Assembly (NCBI GenBank): GCA_002473165.1
Contig: DKSD01000011.1
Span: 20,025-84,024 of the forward strand
Length of the DNA stretch: 64,000 nt
Reading direction: 5' to 3'
DNA from: Succinatimonas sp. UBA7265
GTDB lineage: Bacteria; Pseudomonadota; Gammaproteobacteria; Enterobacterales; Succinivibrionaceae
The notes under the pieces were generated by a model. That model saw only the letters and a list, made by a program, of their open reading frames with translations. It made no database searches and had not been told where the DNA came from. The position numbers and the translations under genes were made by a program. Below are positions 52,480-61,189 of this stretch, piece after piece. Every line of letters begins with the position of its first letter. The first letter of the stretch is position 1.

Positions 52480-52983
52480 TCAGGATCTCTTGTTTTTCGG
52501 AGCTTTGGCGCCGCCGTCATTAAACGACGGGACCAGCCTCAGCGCCGCGATATTGGAAAACGCCACCTCGCAGGGCCCGGCGCCCTCCTCGGCGATGGTG
52601 ACAAGGCCGTCGGCGCTGACGCTTAAAAGCTCGCCTTTTAAGCGTTTGCGGCCCTCCTGCGCCATGCGCAGCTCGGCCTTGACGACCGAGCCCACATAAG
52701 CTGACGCCTGCTCTTTGGTAAAGAGCAGCCGGTCCATGCCGGGGGAGGACACCTCAAGCGTGTAGGCGCTGCCGATGGGATCAGCGACATCGAGCGCCGG
52801 CGAGAGCAGATCCGCAAGCTGTCCGCAGGAGTCGGCGTCCACGCCGTTCTCCCCTTCGACAAAGATCTGCAAAACAGCATGATCCCTGCCGCCGCGAAAG
52901 CGGATCCCCCAAAGCCTGAGCCCCATGGAATCTATAAGGGGCTGCGCCACCTCTCGCACTTTGTCTTCGATGATGCCTGCCAT
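52480..52983 (-). CDS. rimP: Ribosome maturation factor RimP
   Basis: 167 aa. It is required for 30S maturation. Signature segments: VSSPGMDRLLFTKEQ, preceded by DVADPIGSAYTLE, and an N-terminal alpha/beta domain beginning MAGIIEDKVREVAQPL. It heads the rimP-nusA-infB-rbfA operon. In E. coli the tRNA gene metY stands before this gene; no tRNA is seen here. Confidence 0.95.
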   Translation of the reverse strand: MAGIIEDKVREVAQPLIDSMGLRLWGIRFRGGRDHAVLQIFVEGENGVDADSCGQLADLLSPALDVADPIGSAYTLEVSSPGMDRLLFTKEQASAYVGSVVKAELRMAQEGRKRLKGELLSVSADGLVTIAEEGAGPCEVAFSNIAALRLVPSFNDGGAKAPKNKRS

Positions 52984-53008
52984 CAGCGCCTCGGCTTAAA
53001 GCCTGTTC

Positions 53009-53039
53009 AAAAAAAAAGGCCCAATCTAAAAAGGGCCTT
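53009..53039 (-). terminator. Intrinsic terminator in the rimP leader (attenuator candidate)
   Basis: AAGGCCC pairs with GGGCCTT (53016-53022 with 53033-53039, 10-nt loop) and is followed on the minus strand by a run of about nine T. It lies 26 bases upstream of the rimP ATG and downstream of the promoter at 53144-53172, so operon transcripts must read through it. Confidence 0.75.
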
Positions 53040-53083
53040 CTTTATAAGTTCCACTCTTTTTTTAAAGGCGCCTGGGCGCCTGG

Positions 53084-53125
53084 GCGGATAAATCCGCGCG
53101 CTTTGAAAATGCGGCCTTGCCGCAT
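53084..53125 (-). promoter_or_regulatory. Two leader hairpins upstream of rimP
   Basis: In the presumed 5' leader, ATGCGGC/GCCGCAT (53109-53125, 3-nt loop) and GCGGAT/ATCCGC (53084-53097) form stable stems. A repeated GGCGCC(C)AGGCGCC stretch follows. They precede the terminator hairpin and could take part in alternative folding. Confidence 0.5.
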
Positions 53126-53143
53126 CCTTGCCAAAGCGGCTTA

Positions 53144-53172
53144 TTTATAGCAGATAGCGCCTGTGAAATCAA
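53144..53172 (-). promoter_or_regulatory. Sigma-70 promoter of rimP-nusA-infB-rbfA
   Basis: Minus strand: TTGATT (53172-53167), a 17-base spacer and TATAAA (53149-53144). Expected start is near 53137, giving a leader of about 155 bases before rimP. Confidence 0.75.
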
Positions 53173-53217
53173 GAAGCGGCAAGGATTTTAAAATTTTTCC
53201 TGCCGCATTCAGAGGAC

Positions 53218-54828
53218 TCAGCGCGCTTTCTGCGGACGCGTTGAGACTAAGCGCACCGCGGTGATCGACGTCTGATCCGTGCCGATGATCTCCATGCGCC
53301 AGGTGCCAAATGTCAGTTTCTCGCCGGCCTCGGGCACGCGCTGCAAATAATCGAGGATAAAGCCTGCCATGGTCTGGTAGTGCTCGGAGGGCGGGACACT
53401 AAAGCCCGTGACCCTCGCCACATCCTGCAGCACGGCCTCGCCGTCGATGCGGTAGCTGCCAGGCCCCGTGCGCACGACCTCGGGGATCTCCTTTTGATCA
53501 GGCAGATCGCCTGAGACCTCCTCCATGATGTCATGCAGCGTCACGATCCCCTCGAAATTGCCGAACTCGTCGAAGATAAAGCCGACGTATTTTTTGGCCG
53601 AGCGGAACTGATCGAGCGCCTTTAAGATGCTCACGGTCTCAGGCAGGAACAGCGGCTGCTGCACCTGCTGCATCAGCGTCTCCTGCGAGACGCTGTGCCC
53701 GACGCCCAGCGCGAGGATGTCGGCGCGGCTGATATAGCCCACGGGCTCATCGGTGTGATCTTTTAAATAGGCCACAAGCCTTGAGTGCGTAAGCGTCGAG
53801 GCGGCCTTTAAGATCTCTTCTGCCGGGGCGTCGAGCTTGACGGTTTCCAGATCATTGCGGGCGCACATCACGGCCTTTACCGGGATCGAGGAGAGCTGGA
53901 GCACGCGCGCCACCATGTCCTTCTCGCTTTGGTTAAACACCCCGGCGCCGGTGCGCGAGACTATGGCCTCTTTTATAGAGGGTACCTCGTCCTGGCGCGA
54001 TCCCAAAAGCCTTAACACCAGGTTGGCCGCCAGCTCGCGGCTTTGCATGGATTTAGTCGAGCCCATGCGCAGCGTGTTGCGCCTTGCGATCTCGTTGAAG
54101 ATCTCGATGATGACGGAAAAGCCGATCGCCGCGTACAGATACCCTTTAGGCACCTCGATGCCCAGGCCGTCCATGATGAGGGAGAAGCCGATGAGCAGCA
54201 CGAAGCCTAAGCAGAGGATCACCAAAGTCGGATGGCCTGAGACGATCTCGGTGACCACGCCTGCGGCCACGGTCATCACGGCCATGGAGACGATCACCGC
54301 CGCCATCATGATGAACACGTGATCGGTCATGCCCACGGAGGTGATGATGGCATCCACCGAGAACACGGCATCGAGCACCATGATCTGCACGGCGACCACG
54401 GCCAGCGAATGGGTGACGCCGGTGCTGATGGCGATGGTTTCATCCTCATCCCCGCCTTCGAGTTTGGCGTGCAGATCGACCGTTGACTTGTAAATGAGGA
54501 ACAGACCGCCGCCGAGCATCACGACATCGCGCACCGTAAAGCCTTTGCCAAAGAGCGAGAACAGCGGCGTCGTCACGGCGGCGATGTAGGCTGCGAACAC
54601 CAGCAGCACGAGGCGGATCACCAAAGCTCCGGTGATGCCGATGTAGACAGCCTTGCGGCGCTCTTTAGGCGGCAGGCGCTGGGAGAGCACCGCGATAAAG
54701 AGCAGGTTGTCTATGCCTAAAACGATCTCAATTGCAGCGAGGGTAAAGAGACCCACCCAGGCTGCGGGATCGGAGGCCCAGGCAAAGTCAAAGAGGACGT
54801 GGTGAGATAAGGCTAAAGAAGGATCCAT
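53218..54828 (-). CDS. TerC-family membrane protein with CBS and CorC/HlyC domains (YoaE/YegH-like)
   Basis: 536 aa. The N-terminal TerC domain has about seven transmembrane helices (WVGLFTLAAIEIVLGIDNLLFIAVL, then VQIMVLDAVFSVDAIITSVGM, with the buried acidic residues of the family). A CBS pair follows (about 300-430, VMCARNDLETVKLDAPAEEIL; VGFIFDEFGNFEGIVTLHDIMEE), and then a CorC_HlyC transporter-associated domain (YRIDGEAVLQDVARVTGFSV). Length and order match E. coli YoaE (518) and YegH (527). TerC proteins are linked to metal, especially manganese, export; for YoaE-type proteins the substrate is not established. It lies upstream of the rimP promoter. Confidence 0.92.
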   Translation of the reverse strand: MDPSLALSHHVLFDFAWASDPAAWVGLFTLAAIEIVLGIDNLLFIAVLSQRLPPKERRKAVYIGITGALVIRLVLLVFAAYIAAVTTPLFSLFGKGFTVRDVVMLGGGLFLIYKSTVDLHAKLEGGDEDETIAISTGVTHSLAVVAVQIMVLDAVFSVDAIITSVGMTDHVFIMMAAVIVSMAVMTVAAGVVTEIVSGHPTLVILCLGFVLLIGFSLIMDGLGIEVPKGYLYAAIGFSVIIEIFNEIARRNTLRMGSTKSMQSRELAANLVLRLLGSRQDEVPSIKEAIVSRTGAGVFNQSEKDMVARVLQLSSIPVKAVMCARNDLETVKLDAPAEEILKAASTLTHSRLVAYLKDHTDEPVGYISRADILALGVGHSVSQETLMQQVQQPLFLPETVSILKALDQFRSAKKYVGFIFDEFGNFEGIVTLHDIMEEVSGDLPDQKEIPEVVRTGPGSYRIDGEAVLQDVARVTGFSVPPSEHYQTMAGFILDYLQRVPEAGEKLTFGTWRMEIIGTDQTSITAVRLVSTRPQKAR

Positions 54829-55057
54829 GTCAGGAATGCTCCTGAACGGAAAGGTAATTATCTGAGCGGCTGAAGGTTAAAAAGATAAAGCAGCGTAGCG
54901 GAACGCCAGTATCTGCATCAGATGCGGGTATCACAGGATCTCCGTAAAAATAAAACATGACCTGATCTTAGCAGAAAAATGTTAAGCGCCCGGAACGTCC
55001 CGATTTGGCTGAAATTTCGATGCCTAAGAAGCCATTAGAACAGCAGTCTCGACAGAC

Positions 55058-56227
55058 TCAGGCAGTTGCTCCTGCCGTAAGCTGCATTACCAGATCATCC
55101 CACTGTTTCCATACGCGTTCAGGCGTGTAGCGGCGCATTTCCTCACGGGCCTGTTCACCTAAGGCAGCGCGCTCTTGCGGATCTTCGATCAGAGCACACA
55201 GCGCATCGGCAAAAGCCTCAGGGCTGTCATCCGTGAGCACTCCGCTGCTGCCATCTTTGATGAGATCGTTAACGCCCGGGCATTTTTTAAGTCCCGCGCA
55301 GGGAAGCTTAATGCTCATAGCTTCGGTTAGCGCCAGCGGAAAGCCTTCGAAAACTGAGGGAAAGGCGAAAACTGAGCCTTTTGCGAGTTCATCGATTACC
55401 CGGGCGCTGATCCCGCAAAACTGTACACTATTTCCAAGCCCTTGTTTTGCAATTTCATTCAGACAGGTTTCGTAATAACCGCGGTCATAGGCGGTGTCGC
55501 CCCAGATCTTAAGCTGCCAGTCAGGATGGCGCTTGCGCACCCGCGCAAAAGCGCGGATAAGCAGCAATTGGTTTTTCTGAGGGCAGACTCTTCCGGAATT
55601 TACGATCAAGCGGGAATTTACGTCACAAGTCTTTCCCGAGGGCGGCACTGCGTTGGGGATGGCGATCCCGCGAACTTTAGAGACATAGCTCTTGAGTCTT
55701 TCAAGGTATGAAGGCAGCAGCACCTGTACCCGCTCACAGTCCTCGAGCGCCTTAAAATAGCGCTCTTTGCCTTCAAGCAGCGTCTCCATGTCCGCATGCA
55801 GCATGGTGATCACGGGGAAATGGACCGCAAGCAGCTCTTTGAAAAAATACGCGGTCTCAGGCTGATAGCAGACGGCAATGTCAGGCTTAAAACTGTCTAC
55901 GGCAGGTTTTAAAAGCGCGCTCTTGCGCAGGCCTTCATGATAGTCACGGTAGGCATCCCGTCTTTTCTTTGAATGGTGTAATAAAGAGCCTAAGGTGATG
56001 AATGGTGATTTTGTGTATGCCCTGCCCGGGTTTTCGCAGTGAACGCGCGGATCAACGCTAAAATGCCGCGGTTTTTGCAAGTCTGTCTTGCGCTCAAAGC
56101 CCAAAGCCAGCACTTCATGGCCTGCGGATGCAAAATGATTGGCCATGTTCCAAAAAACGCGCTCGGCGCCGCCTGAGCCACTGAACACCGGGTGGCAGGA
56201 ACAAATAAGGATGTGCAGTTTTTTCAT
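55058..56227 (-). CDS. Glycosyltransferase family 4
   Basis: 389-aa GT-B enzyme. The N-terminal acceptor domain begins HILICSCHPVFSGSGGAERVFWNMA. The donor domain has IVNSGRVCPQKNQLLLIRAFARV and the EX7E-type motif FEGFPLALTEAMSIKLPCAG, typical of retaining GT4 enzymes. It is last in a run of minus-strand surface-glycan genes and likely adds a sugar to lipopolysaccharide or another glycan on the cytoplasmic side of the membrane. Sugar specificity cannot be told. Start ATG at 56227; 12 bases after the GT25 gene. Confidence 0.9.
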   Translation of the reverse strand: MKKLHILICSCHPVFSGSGGAERVFWNMANHFASAGHEVLALGFERKTDLQKPRHFSVDPRVHCENPGRAYTKSPFITLGSLLHHSKKRRDAYRDYHEGLRKSALLKPAVDSFKPDIAVCYQPETAYFFKELLAVHFPVITMLHADMETLLEGKERYFKALEDCERVQVLLPSYLERLKSYVSKVRGIAIPNAVPPSGKTCDVNSRLIVNSGRVCPQKNQLLLIRAFARVRKRHPDWQLKIWGDTAYDRGYYETCLNEIAKQGLGNSVQFCGISARVIDELAKGSVFAFPSVFEGFPLALTEAMSIKLPCAGLKKCPGVNDLIKDGSSGVLTDDSPEAFADALCALIEDPQERAALGEQAREEMRRYTPERVWKQWDDLVMQLTAGATA

Positions 56228-56239
56228 TAACGCACAGCC

Positions 56240-56953
56240 TCAGCTTCCGACATCATAGTAATGAACCACCGAGCCTCCGTCCTTGGCTGCATGGAAATAA
56301 CACTCTTCAGTGCGCCAGGCGTTAAGTTTCGTGTAAGCAAGCAACCCCGTCAGGCGGTCAGCCGGCATGCTCGCAGGCCTGCCAAGCTCAAGCAGACGTT
56401 CACAGGCTTTAGCGGTGACGATATACCCGCTTGCCAGATCCACGGTTTTGCGGCGGTTAAAGAACCAGTCGTACCTTCCCGCACCCACCGAGCAAATGCC
56501 GATCCCGTTTACCGTAAGGTGCTTTTGCCTGAACGGACGCAGTTTGTCGATGAAGTTTATGAAGAAAATATCACAGCGGCTTTGGCTCATAAATTCATCA
56601 AGCGAGCCCATTACGGCACGCGCCCGTTCAGCATCAACTGGGACGAGATCATCTTCCATTATGAGCGCCATGCCATCGCCGTCGCGCAGGATTTTTTCAT
56701 AGATCTTAAGATGGGAGAGCGCACAGCCAAATTCTGAGTTGGTATAGCTGTGATGATAAGAGCAGCACACGAAACGGTTATGCCAGTATCTTTGAAACGA
56801 ACTGCGCCTGATCCCCAGGGCTTCCAGATCCTCACGCGAACCGTCAACGCCCTCAATCGTCTCTATGTCCGTAACTCCGATCTCTGCAAATTTTGTCAGA
56901 GAAGCCTCACTGCGTTCTTTTTTTGAGGCCAGAGTGATCATGTATTTTTTCAT
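56240..56953 (-). CDS. Glycosyltransferase family 25 (LPS galactosyltransferase-like)
   Basis: 237 aa. The GT25 pattern is clear: an opening KKYMITLASKKERSEASLTKF, a middle NSEFGCALSHLKIYEKIL, and ALIMEDDLVPVD with the acidic metal/donor motif (EDD). ASGYIVTAKACERLLE follows, as in LOS galactosyltransferases of the LgtB/Lex2B type. The start at 56953 (MKKYMITL) removes a 19-residue extension from a longer frame that would overlap the upstream gene. Ribosome-binding site is weak. Donor and acceptor are unknown. Confidence 0.88.
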   Translation of the reverse strand: MKKYMITLASKKERSEASLTKFAEIGVTDIETIEGVDGSREDLEALGIRRSSFQRYWHNRFVCCSYHHSYTNSEFGCALSHLKIYEKILRDGDGMALIMEDDLVPVDAERARAVMGSLDEFMSQSRCDIFFINFIDKLRPFRQKHLTVNGIGICSVGAGRYDWFFNRRKTVDLASGYIVTAKACERLLELGRPASMPADRLTGLLAYTKLNAWRTEECYFHAAKDGGSVVHYYDVGS

Positions 56954-56964
56954 GAATGCTGCGC

Positions 56965-58308
56965 TCAGTCTTTGAGCCGGCGCTCCGTGCTGAAGGTTGC
57001 GGCTGCCCACTCATAAAAATGCGCTTTGCTCAAAAGCAACAGTGAAAGCAGGATCAGCCCGAAAAGCTGAAGAATGAAAGTCCTGGTGTTGGACGAATAC
57101 ACCGAGCTCGAAAGCCCCATGGCGATCCTCGAGCCCAGCGTCACAAGATACAGGAACAAAACCGTCAGCACCTGTGCGCTGAACATGCCCCCGGCTTCAG
57201 GGCGGAAACACAGCATGAGCCCAAGCAGGTTCCAGCCGATGAACAGGATGCTTAACATGGGCTGGAAGGCATAGCGAAACTCGCCTGCGTGCACACTGGC
57301 AATTCCTTCCATGTATGCGGTGATATTCACATAGCTCATGTCACACTGGTTCATGAGATAAAAAAAGACAAAAGGCAGGGCGAACAGCAGATCAAGTACC
57401 AAAGAACGGTAACGCCGGTGGATGCAGCAGAGGACTAAAAAGTTAAACAGCGCGTAAAGCAGCATGGCCTGCACACCGGTTGCCGCATAGTCAAAAGAAC
57501 TGAGCCTTGAAAAAGTCGCTGCCAGAGCAATGGTCAGATGCTCGATCACATTCAGCGACTCCCAGCTGGGAAACTCCGCTGAAACGGCATATGCATACCT
57601 AATCGCGCTGCCGGGGCAGAGCATGGCATAGGCAAAACAGGCAAGCGACAGCACCAAGCCCGGGATCAGAGCGCGCGGTCTGACACCTTTGCGCCAGCAT
57701 ACGATCAGCATGAAGCATAGCAGCGCCACCCCGGCAGCGGCTATAAGCTCAAGTGATGCGGAAAAGAAAACACAGAAGATAAAACAGGCAGTCTCAGACC
57801 TTGACTGTTTCTCTCCCAGCACAAGCCTAATTGCATAAAGCACCATGCACAACAGGCAAAACGCCGGCCAAAGGTAATTTAAGGTTGTGGTGATCCAGCC
57901 TGCGGTTTTCATGTCCAGGGTGGGATAAAGCAGTACAAAAACCAGCGCCGCGACCGCAAGTTGCAAGTTATATGAGACCTTAGGGCATAAGCGCCAGGCT
58001 ATCCTTGCAAACAGATAAACAATACCGGTAAAGACCAGCGAGTCAAAAAGCTGCCAAATAATGAAAGGCCAGCGCGTTACAAAAAGCGACAATATTTCGG
58101 CCTGAGTGCGGCTGCCCCAGTGCAGATAACGGTCAGCCGCGTAATTCCACAGATCATTGAGGCTGTGGATATTGTCCAAAATCCTGCCGAAGAAAAAGTC
58201 GTCACGCGCAGGGCGCGTCATTGCAAGATGGAAAATTAGAAAATAGACAAAAACCGCTAACAGAATGCGGGTTGAAGATGCACTGAGGCGTTTTTTCAGA
58301 TAATTCAT
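56965..58308 (-). CDS. Multipass membrane protein, GT-C-like (DUF6056-type)
   Basis: 447 aa with about ten or eleven hydrophobic segments. An Asp pair after the first membrane helix (TRPARDDFFFGRIL) and a WGSRTQAEILSLF segment resemble lipid-linked-sugar GT-C enzymes and DUF6056/GtrII-like proteins. In those, an early acidic pair faces the periplasm. It overlaps the upstream 187-aa gene by 4 bases, so the two are coupled. It probably transfers a sugar from polyprenyl-phosphate to a surface glycan. The family assignment is tentative. Confidence 0.7.
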   Translation of the reverse strand: MNYLKKRLSASSTRILLAVFVYFLIFHLAMTRPARDDFFFGRILDNIHSLNDLWNYAADRYLHWGSRTQAEILSLFVTRWPFIIWQLFDSLVFTGIVYLFARIAWRLCPKVSYNLQLAVAALVFVLLYPTLDMKTAGWITTTLNYLWPAFCLLCMVLYAIRLVLGEKQSRSETACFIFCVFFSASLELIAAAGVALLCFMLIVCWRKGVRPRALIPGLVLSLACFAYAMLCPGSAIRYAYAVSAEFPSWESLNVIEHLTIALAATFSRLSSFDYAATGVQAMLLYALFNFLVLCCIHRRYRSLVLDLLFALPFVFFYLMNQCDMSYVNITAYMEGIASVHAGEFRYAFQPMLSILFIGWNLLGLMLCFRPEAGGMFSAQVLTVLFLYLVTLGSRIAMGLSSSVYSSNTRTFILQLFGLILLSLLLLSKAHFYEWAAATFSTERRLKD

Positions 58309-58868
58309 CTTACTGTGCCTCGAAGCACCGGGCGCAAGCTCACGTCAGGAAGTTCGCTTTTTGTAAAAGACTTCCCGGTATCGATGAGTTCACGAGTCCT
58401 CCCGTTATCAAAGAGCAAAAGCACCTTAAACGGCCCCCCCCCATCCAGATCCCGCAGATCTGCAACCGCGCTCACGCCGGCAAAATCATGATCAAAGTTG
58501 TAGAGGTAATCCTCATGGTTGGGAGTGTAAAGCTGCCCCACATCCAGGCGCTCAAAGGTGAAACTTCGAGGTTTAATGATGCGGCCGTCAGGAGCCTTGA
58601 GCAAAAACTGCGAGCGCGCGGCGTTAAAAAGTTCACCTGGCTTTATGGCCCAGCCATACAGGTGCAACACATTTTTGCGGCGTTCTATACGCTCGACTTC
58701 AACCGCCACACTTGTTTCTGAAGATGTTACTTCACTGAGATCTGAAAGCTTAACAATGTCTACGCGCAGTGCTCGCGAATGCAGGTACGTACCGTAACCG
58801 AAGGCCACTGCAGTAAAAAAAATCAGCCAAAAGATAAGAAAAAATCTACGCTTTCTACCAATATTCAC
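58305..58868 (-). CDS. Membrane-anchored protein of unknown function, with a G9 tract
   Basis: 187 aa. One N-terminal transmembrane helix (RRFFLIFWLIFFTAVAFGYGTYL) anchors a soluble, probably periplasmic part with beta-rich character (HLYGWAIKPGELFNAARSQF; YNFDHDFAGVSAVADL). No family was recognised with certainty. The only start is a GTG at 58868, without a good Shine-Dalgarno. A run of nine G on the coding strand (58434-58442) encodes Asp-Gly-Gly-Gly-Pro near residue 143; slippage there would change and truncate the C-terminus and uncouple the downstream gene. It overlaps that gene by 4 bases. Confidence 0.7.
   Translation of the reverse strand: MNIGRKRRFFLIFWLIFFTAVAFGYGTYLHSRALRVDIVKLSDLSEVTSSETSVAVEVERIERRKNVLHLYGWAIKPGELFNAARSQFLLKAPDGRIIKPRSFTFERLDVGQLYTPNHEDYLYNFDHDFAGVSAVADLRDLDGGGPFKVLLLFDNGRTRELIDTGKSFTKSELPDVSLRPVLRGTVR
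58434..58442 (-). repeat. G9 homopolymer inside the 187-aa glycan-locus gene
   Basis: Nine consecutive G on the coding (minus) strand, in frame as three glycine codons. Such tracts slip during replication and are classic contingency loci in surface genes of other bacteria. Confidence 0.9.
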
Positions 58869-58925
58869 AGGAGAAATACCACTTATAATTGATAAATATA
58901 CTATTTATGTTTCAATATATTTTTA

Positions 58926-59816
58926 TTATTTAGTTTGCCCCCCCCCAATTTTATTGGCATCTTTAGGCTTGTAATATCTCTTGATATTAGTCATGCTTAA
59001 GATTGGCAAGAAACCAAAGAGGTAAACCATAGATTTATTTTGGTAGCGCTTAACTTTGAAGAGAGGGAAAAGGTCAAAGAGCTTGATCCAATACTTGGCG
59101 CCGTATTCTCTTCTGTAAAAATAGGAATAATGCCGTTCCGCATATGAACGGCACAGCGCCCCGCGATCATGCATGAGTTCATAGCGGGTATTTGAGACGT
59201 TCTCAGGATAAAAGCGGTATTTCACCAAAATATCCGGAAAATTGTAGAACATGGTATATCGCATCAGCCTGAGGCAGAGCATAAAATCCTCGCAGGGCGA
59301 GTAATCGCTCTCATAGCGGATCCCGTGTTCTTTAAGCACGCTGGCGCGCAGCATCAAAGCTGTATGCGGCACACAGTTTTCAAAAACCAGGTGCTGCTTG
59401 ATGCTGTAATTGTCACTGGGAAATGCGGTTACACGATATTCCGGGAAGAACTCCACCTGGCTGCTCACCGCGCCGACCAGCGGATGGTTATCCAAATAAG
59501 TTGCTTCAAGCTCAAGGCGTCTGGGATCCGAGACATCGTCATGATCAAAAACCGCATAGTATTCGCCGCGAGCCAAATCCATGAGTTTGTTGCGCGATGC
59601 TGAGATCCCCAAATTCTTCTCGTTCAGGTAATAACGGATACGCGGATCTTTAAATTCATCGACCAGCACGGAACGATCATCTTCCGGGCAGTCATCAACG
59701 ATAACCAGTTCAAAATCAGACAGTGTCTGTTTTTGGATGCTTTGGATCGCTTCTCTGAGGTATTCGGGCTTTGTTTTGTATACCGGCATCAAAACCGATA
59801 CTTTAGGAGAATTCAT
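58926..59816 (-). CDS. Glycosyltransferase family 2
   Basis: 296-aa inverting GT-A enzyme. The nucleotide-binding opening VSVLMPVYKTKPEYLREAIQ is followed by FELVIVDDCPEDD and the DXD-type motif YAVFDHDDVSDP. The acceptor region follows (PCEDFMLCLRLMRY, with the conserved ED). Near the end, a run of nine G on the coding strand (58938-58946) encodes three Gly four codons before the stop; slippage would replace only the last few residues. Ribosome-binding site is weak. Likely role: sugar addition to a surface polysaccharide. Confidence 0.9.
   Translation of the reverse strand: MNSPKVSVLMPVYKTKPEYLREAIQSIQKQTLSDFELVIVDDCPEDDRSVLVDEFKDPRIRYYLNEKNLGISASRNKLMDLARGEYYAVFDHDDVSDPRRLELEATYLDNHPLVGAVSSQVEFFPEYRVTAFPSDNYSIKQHLVFENCVPHTALMLRASVLKEHGIRYESDYSPCEDFMLCLRLMRYTMFYNFPDILVKYRFYPENVSNTRYELMHDRGALCRSYAERHYSYFYRREYGAKYWIKLFDLFPLFKVKRYQNKSMVYLFGFLPILSMTNIKRYYKPKDANKIGGGQTK
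58938..58946 (-). repeat. G9 homopolymer at the 3' end of the GT2 gene
   Basis: Nine G on the coding strand. By eye, the other two frames give tails of a few to about a dozen different residues before a stop, and neither joins the next gene. Confidence 0.9.
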
Positions 59817-59872
59817 AAAAAAGGCTCTGTTTATTAGTAAAATTAGAATAAATTTTTAAGTAAATAAATTAG

Positions 59873-61018
59873 TTAAAACAAATTTGATAGAACTTTTTTG
59901 AAATTCTCAACGGAATGAACACTCCTTACATAATCATATGCAGCTTTTGCCATTTCATAGCGTTCTTCGTCGTGTTCCAGTAGATAGCTAATTGCTTTAA
60001 CAAAACTATCTACCGAATCAAATCCGTCTCCAATACTTTTGCCCGTAGCAATACCAAATTTAGAAGTAAGTCCGTCCGGATCCTGGTTTGAGACTACCGT
60101 AACGCCATAGGCAAATGCTTCAAGGAAAGAAATTGGCAAAGCCTCATGAATTGAAGTATTTACCAAAATTTTTGCACTTATAAGCTGCTCCCTTTTGGCT
60201 TCACCAAAGCAACGCCCAAGAAAATGAAGATTTTTAACATTGGAGCAGTCACCAACATAATGATTCATTTTCTTTTCACTTATATTAGATGAGGCTCCAA
60301 GAACATTAAATTCGTACTGAGGCAATCTCTTGGCTATTTCACAGAAAATCCATCCCCGCTTTACGGAGTCAAGACGACCTAAAAAAATGATCGTGTTCTT
60401 TTTTTTGTTCCGTCTAGTAATGTCGTAACTGATATTGATAGGATTTGGAAGGAAAGCAACAGGAGTTTCGTCAGGCAAACCATATAGCAACCTAGCTTTA
60501 TCTGCCAGGTAATGGCCTTGGGTCGCAAAATTCAATTTACCTAAATTAAAGCACTCTCTCACTGTATCGTAGGCAATCTGGTCATAATAGCAGGCCTCAC
60601 TTGCGAGCGTCATCGAGGCGATTTCGTCCCAGTCGCTCTTAGGTCTTGGATCTTGGATCCAAAAAAGAATTTTCTTTTTTATCTTATTTTTTAATGAAAA
60701 TACAAAAGGTACAGTATCCTCGATACTGATAACCAAATCATAAGAATTCACAATTCGAGCAGCTAGAGCCTTGATACGCGGGAGTTTGACTAACAAATAG
60801 CCCTCTTCCGTTTTTTTAGTTTCCGGAACAAAAAACTTACTCAAAAAAAAGCCACGGCTTCGCCCCAGGCATATGTGGAAATTTTCCGGCCTTATTCCTA
60901 AAGCTTTAGGTAAAAGTTCACGTGCCAGGAAACCATATCCGCCCCAGGTGGTATTCCATGCACCAAAAAACTCATTGACACAAACCAGAATTTTTAAATC
61001 CGAAAACGACTTGTTCAT
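59873..61018 (-). CDS. Glycosyltransferase (GT4-like, GT-B fold), AT-rich
   Basis: 381 aa. The opening contains GYGFLARELLPKALGIRPEN. The C-terminal donor domain is recognisable from TIIFLGRLDSVKRGWIFCEI and the EX7E-like HEALPISFLEAFAYGVTVVSN. Base composition and codon use are distinctly AT-rich (many AAA, ATT, TTA) compared with the GC-rich genes downstream in the same cluster and across the window, which suggests a separate origin. First gene of the glycan run on this strand; no good promoter was confirmed in the 170 bases upstream. Sugar specificity unknown. Confidence 0.82.
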   Translation of the reverse strand: MNKSFSDLKILVCVNEFFGAWNTTWGGYGFLARELLPKALGIRPENFHICLGRSRGFFLSKFFVPETKKTEEGYLLVKLPRIKALAARIVNSYDLVISIEDTVPFVFSLKNKIKKKILFWIQDPRPKSDWDEIASMTLASEACYYDQIAYDTVRECFNLGKLNFATQGHYLADKARLLYGLPDETPVAFLPNPINISYDITRRNKKKNTIIFLGRLDSVKRGWIFCEIAKRLPQYEFNVLGASSNISEKKMNHYVGDCSNVKNLHFLGRCFGEAKREQLISAKILVNTSIHEALPISFLEAFAYGVTVVSNQDPDGLTSKFGIATGKSIGDGFDSVDSFVKAISYLLEHDEERYEMAKAAYDYVRSVHSVENFKKVLSNLF

Positions 61019-61189
61019 TTTTTTAATAAAACTCTCACGTGATCGTGATTGATGTCAAAGTTATATGAGGATAAGAGAAGCAACGCCCAAATAAAAACAT
61101 TCAACAAATTTTCGTGAGCTGGAAAATATGTTTTTCAAGGCCATAACCCGTTCTCAATTATCGGTTATACAAATCTAAAATCCGTTTTA

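Noticed and set aside
53041..53217. tRNA gene (metY-like) before rimP
   Set aside because: No T-arm GGTTCGAATCC-like motif, no cloverleaf pairing and no CCA end; the hairpins found are leader stems.
54829..55057. yybP-ykoY manganese riboswitch upstream of the TerC-family gene
   Set aside because: The minus-strand leader has only a short GCATC/GATGC hairpin and none of the conserved riboswitch loops.
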